Source: Byssothecium circinans (taxonomy: Eukaryota; Ascomycota; Dothideomycetes; Pleosporales; Massarinaceae). From it: DNA of 64,000 nt. The translations under genes were made by a program, and so were the position numbers. The notes beneath the pieces were generated by a model that was not told the origin of the DNA, did not search any database, and saw only the letters and a list, made by a program, of their open reading frames with translations. Positions 47,481 through 58,525 of the stretch are shown piece after piece (position 1 is the stretch's first letter; each line of letters begins with the position of its first letter). The stretch is from the NCBI GenBank assembly GCA_010015675.1, contig ML976979.1, forward strand, positions 782,445-846,444. Reading direction: 5' to 3'.

Positions 47481-50400
47481 CTAGAGAGATGCTTGCAAGT
47501 GTAGATTGTGCGCGTAGTATCTGTAGTAAATTACGGTCCAAATGTCTCTTAGAAACGGAAATATCGTGGCGCGAGTCCTGGCCAAAACGGTGCTGGAGGA
47601 AATGGCTAAGGGGCAGAATGTGCAATGTTCACACCTCCATATTGGATCGCCTATGTCGCGATAGTCCGGGCGGGCGTCTGAATTGGGCGATTCCTCTTTG
47701 TAAATTGTAAGTTGGCATTCGCATGTACAGGAACTGTCTCGGTCCAGTGGTCTGGACTTCTCCCTCGATTTTGTGGACGACTTCGAAAATCTGCCTTGGT
47801 GTCTTAGGATTCCGTACCCAGGGCGGTAATAAAACGAGGTTGAAACTGTGCCAGCAACCGTGAATGCCCAAAAACTGGCTACGTGGTTGGTTGTGCCAGA
47901 TCCAACCCGAATGGCGGAGGATCTAGCCGTGTATGTTAGTATGATCTTCTGGGTCTGGGAGGAAATGAACAACTAGGTGGTGTTTAAAGAGATTGATTAC
48001 AAAGGTGCCGCCATTGTGGGACATCAACAGTGGCCATTATAACCTTTTCCAGATATGACGTGTAGGTGAGAATGGGAAGAAATGTCAAGGCTGGTCAACA
48101 AGTCGTCACGTCTGAATGTTGAGATGCGGCAGTCAGTTCTTTGTCGGGCTGTAGGCATATATCTTGTTTCTCCCATGTGTGTCGTCGATTTTCCGGGTGC
48201 AGAAGGAGATACAGTTAAGGTGCCGGACACCATGGATGGCGCGTAGCGACCCATTTACAACCCAATATCTTGAGATTGGAGTCTACCGATATCTCAAATT
48301 CGCGTATTGTGATGTGCCCCATGCGTCGACCCATGCGTCGAGCTCTTGTTGTCTCGGTCTCGGTTGACGCAAAATCCAGCGCTGAGTAGCTCCTTTATAG
48401 ACCCGAACGGCCGGTCTCCTCCAATTTAAGCCTGTTTCTCCGCTGACAAGACGGTGAATCGTACGCGATGGCAGACCTTTGAACCAGCCCTGCAAAGTTA
48501 TAATCTAGAGAGCTCTTAGCTTTGTGGTTCAGTGTTCCGATACTTCATTAGGTAAATGTGATGGTAAGGTTCAGTACGAAATTCCGGCGTCCGATACGTC
48601 TTCCTTCTGAGAACCGCGAAACTGGAAAGTGATATGACACCAACATCAAGAAGAGTCAACCCATGGATCGTAAATAATCCGCCGCGGCGTGAGAGGAACC
48701 ATCCCATCTCAGAACGCTGCTGTGATCGTCTTAGCGTTTGTTCTAAGGATGGAAACAGAAGACTCTGGAATGATGGGAAATTGCGATGAGTGGTTACAAT
48801 ATTGAAATCAAAGCACTATGCAGCAGGAGTAGTTGACCGGGACTCCAAGCGGATAAGTCGAGGGTGTCGATAAGTTGACATTGATTTTCGCGAAACATCT
48901 TGTACCAAATGGGGGTTTGGGGATTTTTCGCGCTCCCAAATTTGGGAATTCGGCTGTTGTGGATAGTTGGTCGAAACTCTATTGAGACAGGCGATCGTGG
49001 CTCAAAGAATGTTGTCGGCTGTGATGAATTGGACCTTTCATCAGCACCGACCCTGAGGCCACCATCCATAAAGGATTGTGCGAGAGTAGGCACTGCTCCC
49101 AAATGTAGGCGAAGACGGCCGTCGACATCCTTTGAATCTGATCCTCTTCGGCACGCCGAAAGGATAACTACGAACATCAGGGACCCGAGTATCATATATG
49201 CTGAGACCATGAATACTGCGGGAGATGGTGCGGGGTTTGCCACCCATGGCAATAGAGTGGAACCAGCCCATCAATGTCATGCGCTGCAATGTGCATCAGC
49301 ATAGTCCTACCCGCTGCCATATCATGAAACTTTTTCATCGACACTACACTTCGCCAGGGCACCACCAGTGAAGGATTTTGCGATGGTGGAATCCAGTATG
49401 GAGTGGAGCTGGCTATCTCATGTTGTTTGATTCAAATGTTCTCCAGGACGTCGTAAGAATAACATGGCGAGTGCCGATCTTGTATCTTACGCCGGCCGTC
49501 TCTTTGATTGGCGTGCTAGGAACAATGTTTCTGTGAGCCTGAGCCTAGAAGCTAATACCATGAGAGACTATCTCACAGCATCGAGCTACTTAGGACTGAA
49601 TAGATACACTAGATGTGCCTCAAGGTGATCTCTGTTAAGGTCCCGCGGGATTTTCTTCAAGTAGGGAGATCCCGTGATTCTCCCTCTGCGAATGGGTTGG
49701 ATCGTTTTCCGATGGCATCTGATACACTTTTCTCCTCAAAACACGATATCCAATACCCAAACGAACACAATGTGTGTATAGGGTGACCTGATGGATGCTA
49801 GAGAATAGTTGTAGCGGCCGTTTGTGCCACCATCCCCATTGGACGAGAGACTGGACGACATCTTAGTAAAGTGTTTCTTATGAGACTTCGAACATCCGGC
49901 TCCAGAACCAACGGGAGGCCAGCTACTGTTGTGATGAATGATGTACATATCTTGGACCGGGCTTCAGCGGTTGAGCGTGTTTCTCGATGGCGTGCATCCG
50001 TACTTGGGTGCTCTTTCATCACCGAAGTGCAGGGCTGAAGATGATCTGTGGAACAGCCCTCGAATGTGAGAATTCAAGGACAGGAGGGCTCCGGAAATAG
50101 TGCATCGAAGATGTTGTTGCGCCTCCAGGATCGTCCTCATCTTTGAGGCCATATGAGCAGCCACATGTGGTATGGCAGGTCTATTCCAAACAACTCTCGA
50201 ACATGAGCAAGTGATTCCTTGTAAACATAGCTTCCGATAGTCTACACTTGACGTTCCTTAATAATCTGAACTCGCTCCTGTCCTCCAAATATTCGGTACT
50301 GAACATGCAGTCGTGTATGGTCGTGCAGAGGCCAAAGGTACCATACTTGCAGAACCAACCTAGCTGCGGTCGCGACTAACAAAGATCTTAGCTTGTGTAC

Positions 50401-50950
50401 AGCGCTCGACTTTCTGCACGTGGAGGTTTCGAGACCGGAACGTCAAATTTCTTCGTCCGGGCAGGCATCCTCTCGGGATAGAAATGTAGCGCATGCGTTC
50501 GCTTTCCGAGCTGATTGAAAAGTTGTTTCGTGGAAGTTGCTGTGCACGAGTTCTCTCACAATCATCTTCAATTTTTCTTCAAGTGCTGCTGACTGGGTGA
50601 TCCATCTTGGTGTTTGGTATCGCTGCGCTAAATGTCAGCGATCTCCTGATAGAAAGGTCACTAAAGAAAGAACAAAGAGTTGCAGCGCACTTACAAATTT
50701 CACGGTGCACATGTCAAAGATTGACCAGTTCACTTTTGTCTGGTCCATCATACTTTCTCCGGCCACGTTACCCAGGTCTCGAGCAAGGTCCATGTCCAGA
50801 TCCAGATCCGGGATGAGGAGGGTTCTCTTGTTGCAAGTCGTCAATGGGTCCAGAGTATTTCATCCAAGGAATCCAGTTCCAGAATTTTTTTTTAGGCCAA
50901 CAGGGACGGACAAAGGAGAGGCGTTGACAGAAGTACCTCCCGAGGTCTGA
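47481..50950 (-). pseudogene. Possible decayed coding region (no intact frame)
   Basis: Several minus-strand open pieces look coding-like, but I cannot join them into one model. These include 49252-48794 with a membrane-type segment (MVSAYMILGSLMFVVIL). Another is about 50870-50695, ending at a perfect GTAAGT donor (50694), followed by an open frame from a TTAG acceptor (50627-50443). That donor and acceptor are out of phase by the sequence given. Further pieces lie around 48707-48516 and 48495-48283. I recognise no family with confidence. Low-confidence call: it may be one or more old pseudogenes, or simply intergenic sequence. Confidence 0.25.
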
Positions 50951-51066
50951 ATATGATGATGCGAAACCGCAGCCGATGGTCCGAGATCATCCATACATGT
51001 ACATGGATGGGTTCAAGGCAAAACAGTAAAATATTGCGACCAAGTGAAGAGTGGTAAACAGGTGAG

Positions 51067-52116
51067 CTAGTACGTCCACCTCTTTCCCTGGAAGAAAAAG
51101 GAGACGACTTGATTACCTACCTGATTCCACTTGTGCTTATTCACCACCAAGCGATCCTCATCTCCGCCGTCGTAATCCCCGGTTTCAACTTTCATAGTGC
51201 CGTATGTTGTTGAGACATTCCCCGCACCCGCACCCGCACCCTCGCTCGATCCTTCTCCATTCCCTCCTTCATCATCGTTGTTGTTCCTGGTGTGGGTCAC
51301 GGTACGCAGCTCCTGCAGTTTCGTTTGTAACCAAGCGCCTTTGGGATCACCACTTGCAGTTCTCTCTGCGCACCAAGCATCCAGTCCATTGGAATTCCAC
51401 GCATTCCCCTTGAGTCCCCAAGCGCGTGCCGTTGCCATTGTATCGTAGACGATGGAGCGATTACACCCAGCTTCAATGACAGCGAAGCGAACACTGGTTA
51501 GAGTAGGTGCTCTCCCGAGACGGCGATTGTGGTTGAAAATCTCGACAACTTCAAGATTGCCCTGCAGAATCGCTTCCTGTTTCCCTTCCAGCGCCATTCT
51601 GCGAACATCCTCATCCGCCCAATCGACAGTCGCGCTTGTCATCCATAGCATGAAGCGGAGGAACTCAATCTTTTCTTTCGTCCACGGCCCGCGTAGGAGC
51701 TTGGAAGGTAAACGACATTTGACCCACGCCAACGCGGGTAGATGGCTTCTGGAGAAGACCATAGTCGTAACATCCTCCCAATTCGGCGGCCACTGTTCAT
51801 CAAAACATCCTTCCTCCTTTGTTCTACCGCACAAGCAACCCTTAGGCTCGTAGGTTTTGGTGATCCAGGTCTTGAAGAAGTCCCATGTCATCCATTTAGC
51901 AGCGAAGAGACGTGTCTGGTTCTTGGATCGCTCAATACGGTCGTATGTGCCCCTTTGGGTCAGGTAATTGGTGCAGATTTCGTTGTAAATGTAGTCTTCA
52001 GATAACTTGGCTGCGATGTGTGGAGATGCGAGAGGGAGGGCGAGGTTGGGACCAGACAGAAGGAAGATTGGCTGAATGAGCTCGGTGGGAAAGCTTTCGA
52101 GAAGTGAGAGGGTCAT
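51067..52116 (-). CDS. F-box-like fungal protein (349 aa), unknown function
   Basis: Single open frame from the ATG at 52116. The N-terminus (LLESFPTELIQPIFLLSGPNLALPLASPHIAAKL) resembles the degenerate F-box start common in large families of filamentous-ascomycete proteins. The rest has many Trp and charged residues and a CLCGRTKEEGC cysteine pair near 95. A Gly/Glu/Asn low-complexity linker lies near 285-305. Close to the 3' end, a 33-nt in-frame stretch (51120-51088) begins GTAGGT and ends TTCTTCCAG. It looks like an intron but is shorter than any other in this window, so I left it in the coding sequence. If F-box function is retained, it would recruit substrates to an SCF ubiquitin ligase. 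That role is inference. Confidence 0.7.
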   Translation of the reverse strand: MTLSLLESFPTELIQPIFLLSGPNLALPLASPHIAAKLSEDYIYNEICTNYLTQRGTYDRIERSKNQTRLFAAKWMTWDFFKTWITKTYEPKGCLCGRTKEEGCFDEQWPPNWEDVTTMVFSRSHLPALAWVKCRLPSKLLRGPWTKEKIEFLRFMLWMTSATVDWADEDVRRMALEGKQEAILQGNLEVVEIFNHNRRLGRAPTLTSVRFAVIEAGCNRSIVYDTMATARAWGLKGNAWNSNGLDAWCAERTASGDPKGAWLQTKLQELRTVTHTRNNNDDEGGNGEGSSEGAGAGAGNVSTTYGTMKVETGDYDGGDEDRLVVNKHKWNQVGNQVVSFFFQGKRWTY

Positions 52117-52639
52117 CCTGGTTGTTGATTGGATGAAGAGAGGAGTTTAGCTGTAGTATGATCTATAGTGTACAATCGCGGGCTTTTAGATTGAGATGGA
52201 GAAGTGGCTGCCTGGGAAGCTAAGACAGTTGCCTGATGGTCCTGGCGAGGAATGTTTGTGGAACAACTGGATACGAGCTGGTAATCGAGTAGGCTTAATG
52301 TTCGGATTAACTTTAAGGTCACTAAATCGGAGTTCGGTCGGAACGAGTGATGAAGTGTTCATGAGTGGTGAAGCGTAATTCCAGGCAGCAACCGGAGGAA
52401 TAGTACCCCGCATTTCGAGTAACCGTGCTGCACACGTAAGGGACAGTGGACGACATCTCCATTGAAGAAACGTTTGATCAGGTTAGGCTGCTTGAAACAT
52501 TAAAAGGAGGAGGTTATAAGCAATCGACAACTCCCCGAGGACCCGACATTTGCGTAGCACGTGGAATGTCACGTGATCAACACTCAACTTTGGAATTTGG
52601 TACTCCGGAATCCGGTCGCAAATATTCTAGCGAATTCGT

Positions 52640-54008
52640 TTAGGTCGACAGGCCTTCCTTTATAGCTTGAGATCTGACATCTTCCACAACGTCATACCCA
52701 TAACACACTCCCCGGATTGTCTGGTCTGTGATTCCAAAACTGGTCCAATCAAGCAAACAATCGCCTTTCTTTAACGCCTCCTCCTGCACACCATCAGAGC
52801 GGGCGGCTTCATCTCGAGCATCTCTTTCAGCTCCAGGAGGTAGATGAAGCATAGCACCCGCATGCAAACTCGCATCGCGCACAGCATCGGCTCGCGGTTT
52901 CCGAACTCGCTCGAATAATGACATGGCAGCACTCAGTGATACTGTTGAAGCTGAGGCTGTATGAAGATCAAGGGTTGCTACAAGGGCAGCAGCGTCTTCG
53001 ACTGCCATCGACACACCCATTGAAAGGTAAAAAGCCATGGCATGGGCTGCGTCGCCAATGAGAACGAACCGACCTGAGCTTGACGTCCAGGTGGGGAGAG
53101 TGCGAACGGCATAAACGGGCCAGTTCGTGATTGGTGTTTTGACAAGATCTATTATACGGCGAGCGCGAGGGTCCATGTCGCTACTCAAGAGCTTGAGTTC
53201 TTCCAGGAGTTGTTCTTGTCTCCATGAGCTTGTGTCGATGTCATCCGGATGGGAGAAAACCAGATTCAGCTTTCCAGAACCGCGCACCATGTAGGACATG
53301 AGTGATTTGTCGGCGTCGGCCCTGTCATTGTCAGCCATCGCCTCCTAGGATCCTTCTTGATCAAGCTTACCAGCAGTTTCCGTTATGCTCGGCGACAATC
53401 TCGGCTGTCAGAGGGTCAGCTTTGACATCCTCCACGTCCACCATCGTCCGGTAAGCTGCCCAACCGGTGGGCTCGATGGCTTCCGTTTCGTCGACACCTA
53501 ATCTTTTGAGCAACTGTGCTCGTGCAGTTGAGTTGACGCCATCGCAGGCAACAACCAAGTCTGCCTCCAGTTTATCGCCATTTTCCAGTAACACCCAACT
53601 ATCCTCAACTCCATACTCAATGATGCGGCTGTTCAATTTGATCTGCACTCCTTTGCTGACGGCATGTTCGTGGAGAATGCGGTGAAGATCTGCTCGATGG
53701 ACGACAATATATGGTCCTCCGTAGGTCTTCTCCAGTTCTTTCATCGGCACGCGGTTCAAGATGGATCCATCAGATCCACGTCGCAAGATCCAGGACTCTG
53801 GTATGGCAGCAGCTTCAAGAAGTGATGGTCCCAGGCCCCAACGAGTGAATTGTCGTGTCGCGACAGCGGTGAGTTGAACGCCCGCTCCCACTTCTGCTAG
53901 CCTAGGAGCAGCCTCTAGTAGCAGAATTTCATGTGGTGTCTCTGAGTGAGCAAGTGCAATTGCGGTAGACAGACCTGCGAGGCCTGCACCGACAATTAGG
54001 ACCTTCAT
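52640..54008 (-). CDS. FAD-dependent monooxygenase (salicylate-hydroxylase-like)
   Basis: Exons are 54008..53371 and 53321..52640, with a 49-nt intron, giving 439 aa. Group A flavoprotein hydroxylase motifs are present in order: GAGLAG at residues 7-12 (FAD dinucleotide binding), the VVACDGVNS (DG) motif near 163, and the LIGDAAH (GD) motif at 302-303 followed by SMAVEDAAAL. The enzyme uses NAD(P)H and O2 to hydroxylate an aromatic or related ring; the substrate is not evident. The segment after the GD motif (AFYLSMGVSM) departs from the usual PYQGQG pattern but is seen in some fungal members. The C-terminus has no membrane anchor. There is no clear metabolic cluster around it, since both neighbours are F-box-like proteins. 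Confidence 0.9.
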
Positions 54009-54334
54009 GGCGAAGAGAGTGCGGGAGTGTAGTTCAGCTTGGTGTCACCGGACGCGCCAGAAATATTGAGCCCCGCTTTCGGCCCGTCTGCCTCGAGCCG
54101 TGATAGCGGACGATGGGGTAGCACTTGAGTAGGCAATAGAGCCTCGTGTAGTTGAGAATGTCGACACTAAATAACAGCTCAACGGTAGCTTTTGCAAATG
54201 AGTGGCCTGTTCAGCTCCGCCAAAGTTTTGGCGGGGAGCTACCTAAATAAACACAGAATCGTTACTGCCGGCTATTTCAACCCCGCAAGAGGTAGATCCG
54301 TGAAGCTCCGGATTGCAATCGCAAGGGCCCACAA

Positions 54335-55120
54335 TCAGCCTCTCTGCTCGATGTCGATGTCAAAGAACACCTCATCTCGACTGCTGCTACCCCAGTTGGT
54401 CACCAAAGTCTGAGCATTCGGGACTTCCCACCATATTGGCTCGGTTAAGAAAAATCTCGTATGCCGACTCTCGACATCAAGCCTATTCCAACCGGTTGAG
54501 TGTTCATGTTGGTACCATTTGTAGCATACTTTTCTAACGCGCGTTGGCTGCACGACCCGAAGCGTGCGGTGTCTGCGGGCTTCCAGTTGAGAGCGCTCTA
54601 GAGCAGACGGAATGATAAGAAAGTTGGTAATATCGTAGAGAAGTCCAGTAGGTACATCCGCGAGGCCAGACCAGTCATCTGGTTGGTTATCGTAGCAGGT
54701 GAAGGTCAACTTAGATAGGTGGAGAGTAAATAGCGAGGCGAGACAAGGCTCTAATTGAGAACCTCTCCTGAAATGGCGATTGCGCTCCGCCTCACTCGTT
54801 TCTGAGGAAGGGTAGTACAAGGAAACGGGTAGGCGGACGGTGATGGTGACAAGATCGGAGAACTTGGTAGGACGGTCAATGCGTAGCTCCTCCGCGTGTG
54901 GCCAGGCTTGCTTGAGAGAAGCGATGTATTTGACCATAATGTCCACGGCTTCACTTTCATATTCCGCCCGTATCTGCTTCGACGCCAGGAGGAGGCCCAT
55001 AAAGTCTCTCGCATGGCTGGTGAAAGGCGTGCAGAAGCTGCAAACATGATTTCGGATCTCCGAAGGCAACGCTGTGAATGAAAGAATTTGCATTCTCGAA
55101 AACAAAAGACCTGGTTGCAT
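54335..55120 (-). CDS. F-box-like fungal protein (261 aa), unknown function
   Basis: Single open frame with ATG at 55120; a second ATG ten codons on (MQILSFTALPSEIRNHVCSF) is equally possible. The LPSEIRNHV start followed by LLLASKQIRAEYESEA is typical of the fungal F-box-like families, where an early helix pair is followed by a divergent beta-rich region. No WD, LRR or other repeats are visible. Not further recognised. Small introns are not needed to keep the frame. Confidence 0.65.
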   Translation of the reverse strand: MQPGLLFSRMQILSFTALPSEIRNHVCSFCTPFTSHARDFMGLLLASKQIRAEYESEAVDIMVKYIASLKQAWPHAEELRIDRPTKFSDLVTITVRLPVSLYYPSSETSEAERNRHFRRGSQLEPCLASLFTLHLSKLTFTCYDNQPDDWSGLADVPTGLLYDITNFLIIPSALERSQLEARRHRTLRVVQPTRVRKVCYKWYQHEHSTGWNRLDVESRHTRFFLTEPIWWEVPNAQTLVTNWGSSSRDEVFFDIDIEQRG

Positions 55121-55804
55121 AGATTTGATGTTGAACGTTGTGGATGATGGAGGAGAGATGGCTGACCAGCCATTAAGTGCGTCATGTGAAAGGGCTTGGG
55201 ATTACTAAGCATCGGCGCTAGCAACCATCTCGACGTCGTTTCTATCTCCACAACCTATCACTTCCGCATGCAAACACCATTTACTCCATCTACTGCTTCA
55301 GAAACGTATCACCGAATGATCTCGTTGAAGATGTTCCTATGAGGCAATCTCTTCTCTACCTTGAGGAAGACAGAACGCTAACGGGCCCGCAATTAGGCAA
55401 TGAACCTACCAACTATACAGACGACAAGTGATATCAAGGTGACAGTACTGTTCCAGCTGGCAATGAGCTCTGAGATTTTTCTAGAAAGATGTACTACCAG
55501 ATGCTTCACTTCGCGTTCCCTCACAATCGGAAAGTTGTCCCGGCAACAGCCCACCCAGATTCGGCGCAATCTCGACTGACTTGAGGCTGAAGATTGCATT
55601 TCCAGATCGAAATGGCAATGACGTCAATATATATTGATCGACGCGTTGTTTTAGCTTGCCTCTTCAACGCGAGCCGATCCATGCACACTCTCACCTTCAC
55701 CGCCCCCACATTGTGGCCCTCGTCCCCCCACCTTACCTCTCTTATGAACCATCTGCTTTGATTTTCTTTTCTAGATTTCTTCCGCTTTCTAATTAACGGC
55801 GAAG
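55121..55804. other. intergenic, divergent promoters
   Basis: Lies between the minus-strand F-box-like gene and the plus-strand large open frame. An ACGCGT hexamer lies at 55641-55646. No gene seen. Confidence 0.4.
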
Positions 55805-58273
55805 ATGGAGGCTTTTACCCATAACGCTAGCTTGGCTCTGCAGGTGGCCCAGTTACTGGCTCTACTAACCACTCCGAGCACGACCTCACAAATCCCGATA
55901 TTTCCGCCCCGCTGCGAATGCCCCGAATGCGAGACACACTTCTACTCTTTTATCGCGCAGAGGTCCCACCCATGGCTTTATCATGACCAGGTCGGCGACG
56001 ATACGGCACGTGAGCTCATCAATGGTTACGTCAAGGCCATCAACGCGGATAGAGACTACCTCCTAGCCGCTATACAGTTGCGCGGCGACAAGATCCTCAG
56101 TAGATGGCGTAAGAGGTCTTAAGTCAAGCGAGCAGCTTTGGTCACAGAAGTCGCCCTAGATATCCCACGAGAAAAATGGCAGGTGCCAAAGATCGAGTAT
56201 GCGCTCACTACTTGGATGGAATGCCGTCAGAAGTATCGAAACGTCTATCTCGCACTGCATTTGGACGCAGAGTCTCTTTCCAAGGATCCGTCTGTTCTCA
56301 TTGGCATGTTGCACCATCGCGCAATGTCACACCCAAGTGCGTGGGCCGGTTACGACCATTCCCAATTAACTCTACCCTGGAATGTTGGAGCCTTAGACGT
56401 CACCTTCAACGAGAACTGTGTTGTCATGCACAATCCCAATTACGGAAAGTTAGTCCCATGGGATAAGCAAGCAGCACATCAGTCCGACATCATCGGCTTT
56501 CCCCGTGCGAGACTCATTTTCGAAGCCCAAACGTATATCATGAACACCTTGCGCAAGATTGTGGAAGTTCTTTCACCAAACATTCCCGCAGGCGAAGCTC
56601 CGTCGTCCCTGAAATGGGAAGTCCTTCTTCAGGCCGGCTTGTGTAAGACTGGTGAAAAATCTTGTTAGTCCAAGTATGTTTATCAACCTTTCTCCGCCCC
56701 TCCGACATTCGACATCGACGGAATTGTGAGCCAAGCAAAAGCTAGACTCAATGCTACCGGCGATCATTTATGGCTTCTCCAGACCGAGCCGTCGTATATG
56801 CGGCGGTATATGAACCTCGTCCCACGCATGGACTTCGCCATCAAGAATCATAACAAATTCGGATCGCAAGAAATTGCCGTGAAGGTTCTGGAAGATGCCG
56901 CCGGTCACCGGTTCTGGCAAGAGGCAGTCGAAGAATTCGAGCATGTTCAAACGGTGTATCATCAATTTCAGGGCTCTGTACAACCGGGTAATGCCCTTCC
57001 AAAGGAGATTGACGAGGCGCTAGGAACACTAGAGCTCGTTCTCGTTCTTAAAGCGGATGTATGTGTCAGAGATTTGCAGAGGACAATTCCACAGCGCCCC
57101 GGATTTGCCCACTGTTTCGAATTATCACGAGAGCTTGTAGGGGAGCGCATGAGCCTACACACTCGGCCAAAAATGTCAACAGCGGATGCATTCAAGAATG
57201 AGCCATTACTATGGTGTCTTCTGCAGCTCCTTGGCGCTGGAGATGACCAGAGGCGATTTCCCATCGCCATGATGCTCAAATTCCTGGACGACCACCTAGC
57301 AGCATCAACTTTTAAAGAGCGCTCACGGTTGGACGAAGTGCTCTACGAGTCTTTATCCAATTATGTGACCGTAATAGAAATGCTGGCGGCGGTACAGATG
57401 CATTATCCCAAATGCACTATTGCAGCCAGTACCTACACCAAGCGCCGAGTAAACCGCCTCCATTGGCGACGACGGTCAGCAAATGAAGTTGAGCGGCCAA
57501 GAGACTACCGCATGGGCGAGGCTTTGGAGAAATTTCGGTCGACGACCGTTCCAAACGGCCCCCGTAATTGGAAATGGCTGGACGACTCTGAAGCATCGCA
57601 TCAAGCCCTGCAGGGTTTTTGGAGAGCGGTTTACGATTGGGTCGAACCGTACTTGCGCCAAAAAGGGCTCGAAGCTAGAGATATCGCTACATCCCTGCGA
57701 CCGATAAGTGCATGGAAGAGCGCAGAATACCGATCCTTGTTGGATTTAAACCGACAAGAGATACTCTCTGAACTCGCTAAATTGAAGCTAAAACTCCAAG
57801 CTTGTGACGACGCCTTCCTTCCACTCTCACGCGTTGTGTCAGACAGAGCACAGCGGCCAATAATCCCGGTTCCAAAAACGAAGGAGAAGTCTCGACCAGG
57901 AGAGAAGTGCCAGTCTCTAAACAAGGAGCCCATCATCCATAACGCTCAACAAGAACAACCACCTCCCACCCACATCGCAGTTTCTAAGCGTGCCTTGGCT
58001 GTCTTCCGATCGATTTTCCCTACGACAGTTGAGGAACGCCAGAAGGTGATAGACTGGGACGATTTCGTGCTTGCAATGGAGGACGCAGGATTTCGAGCAA
58101 AGAGCGGTGGCGGTTCGATTGTTACTTTTGAGGAGGCATGTACTACCGGCAAGATCATCTTTCATCGCCCCAATCCTACGCCCAAGATTGACCCGGTCAT
58201 GCTGCAGTCTATGGGACGTCGACTGAACAAATGGTTTGGATGGACACGGGATATTTTCCCACTTGGGAAATAA
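55805..58273 (+). pseudogene. Large fungal protein with HicA-like C-terminal domain, two in-frame stops
   Basis: One reading frame stays in register for 823 codons (ATG 55805 to TAA 58271) but is interrupted by TAA at 56120-56122 and TAG at 56666-56668. Protein-like sequence continues directly after both stops in the same frame, without a frameshift. The N-terminal part has a CECPECETHFYSF cysteine pair. The centre is helical (SAPPTFDID, LWLLQTEPSYMRR). The last 100 residues (FRSIFPTTVEERQKVIDWDDFVLAMEDAGF, then GGGSIVTFEE, then IIFHRP and GRRLNKWFGW) look like a HicA/dsRBD-type alpha-beta fold ending in a conserved His. HicA is an mRNA-cleaving toxin domain in bacteria; its role in fungal proteins is unknown. 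A 39-nt GT-AG segment (56109-56147) could remove the first stop in phase, but it is shorter than every accepted intron here. No such rescue exists for the second. Probably a recent pseudogene, or readthrough. Confidence 0.65.
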
Positions 58274-58525
58274 ACAGGTCTTTGGGGCGACGGAGCATTA
58301 GATGGATATGGGGAGGATATGACTGCACGTTCAGTCTTATAAGGGCGGAAATGGAACCGAAGCTGGGAGCAGGATGAGGCGCATGATTCTCGAAGCTACG
58401 CCGGCACCTTGCTTTGTCACCGCTAGCATGCTGAGCTCTTTTGTAAAGTATAGTCCAATCCCCCAAGGCGGAAGTGTAGCTAGACTTTTCTTGACAAATA
58501 AATGACCCATTGTCTCAATCCACCT

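Noticed and set aside
56109..56147. 39-nt intron removing the first stop of the HicA-like gene
   Set aside because: Phase fits, but it is shorter than all accepted introns and lacks a clear branch site; the second stop has no comparable solution. Kept only as an alternative.
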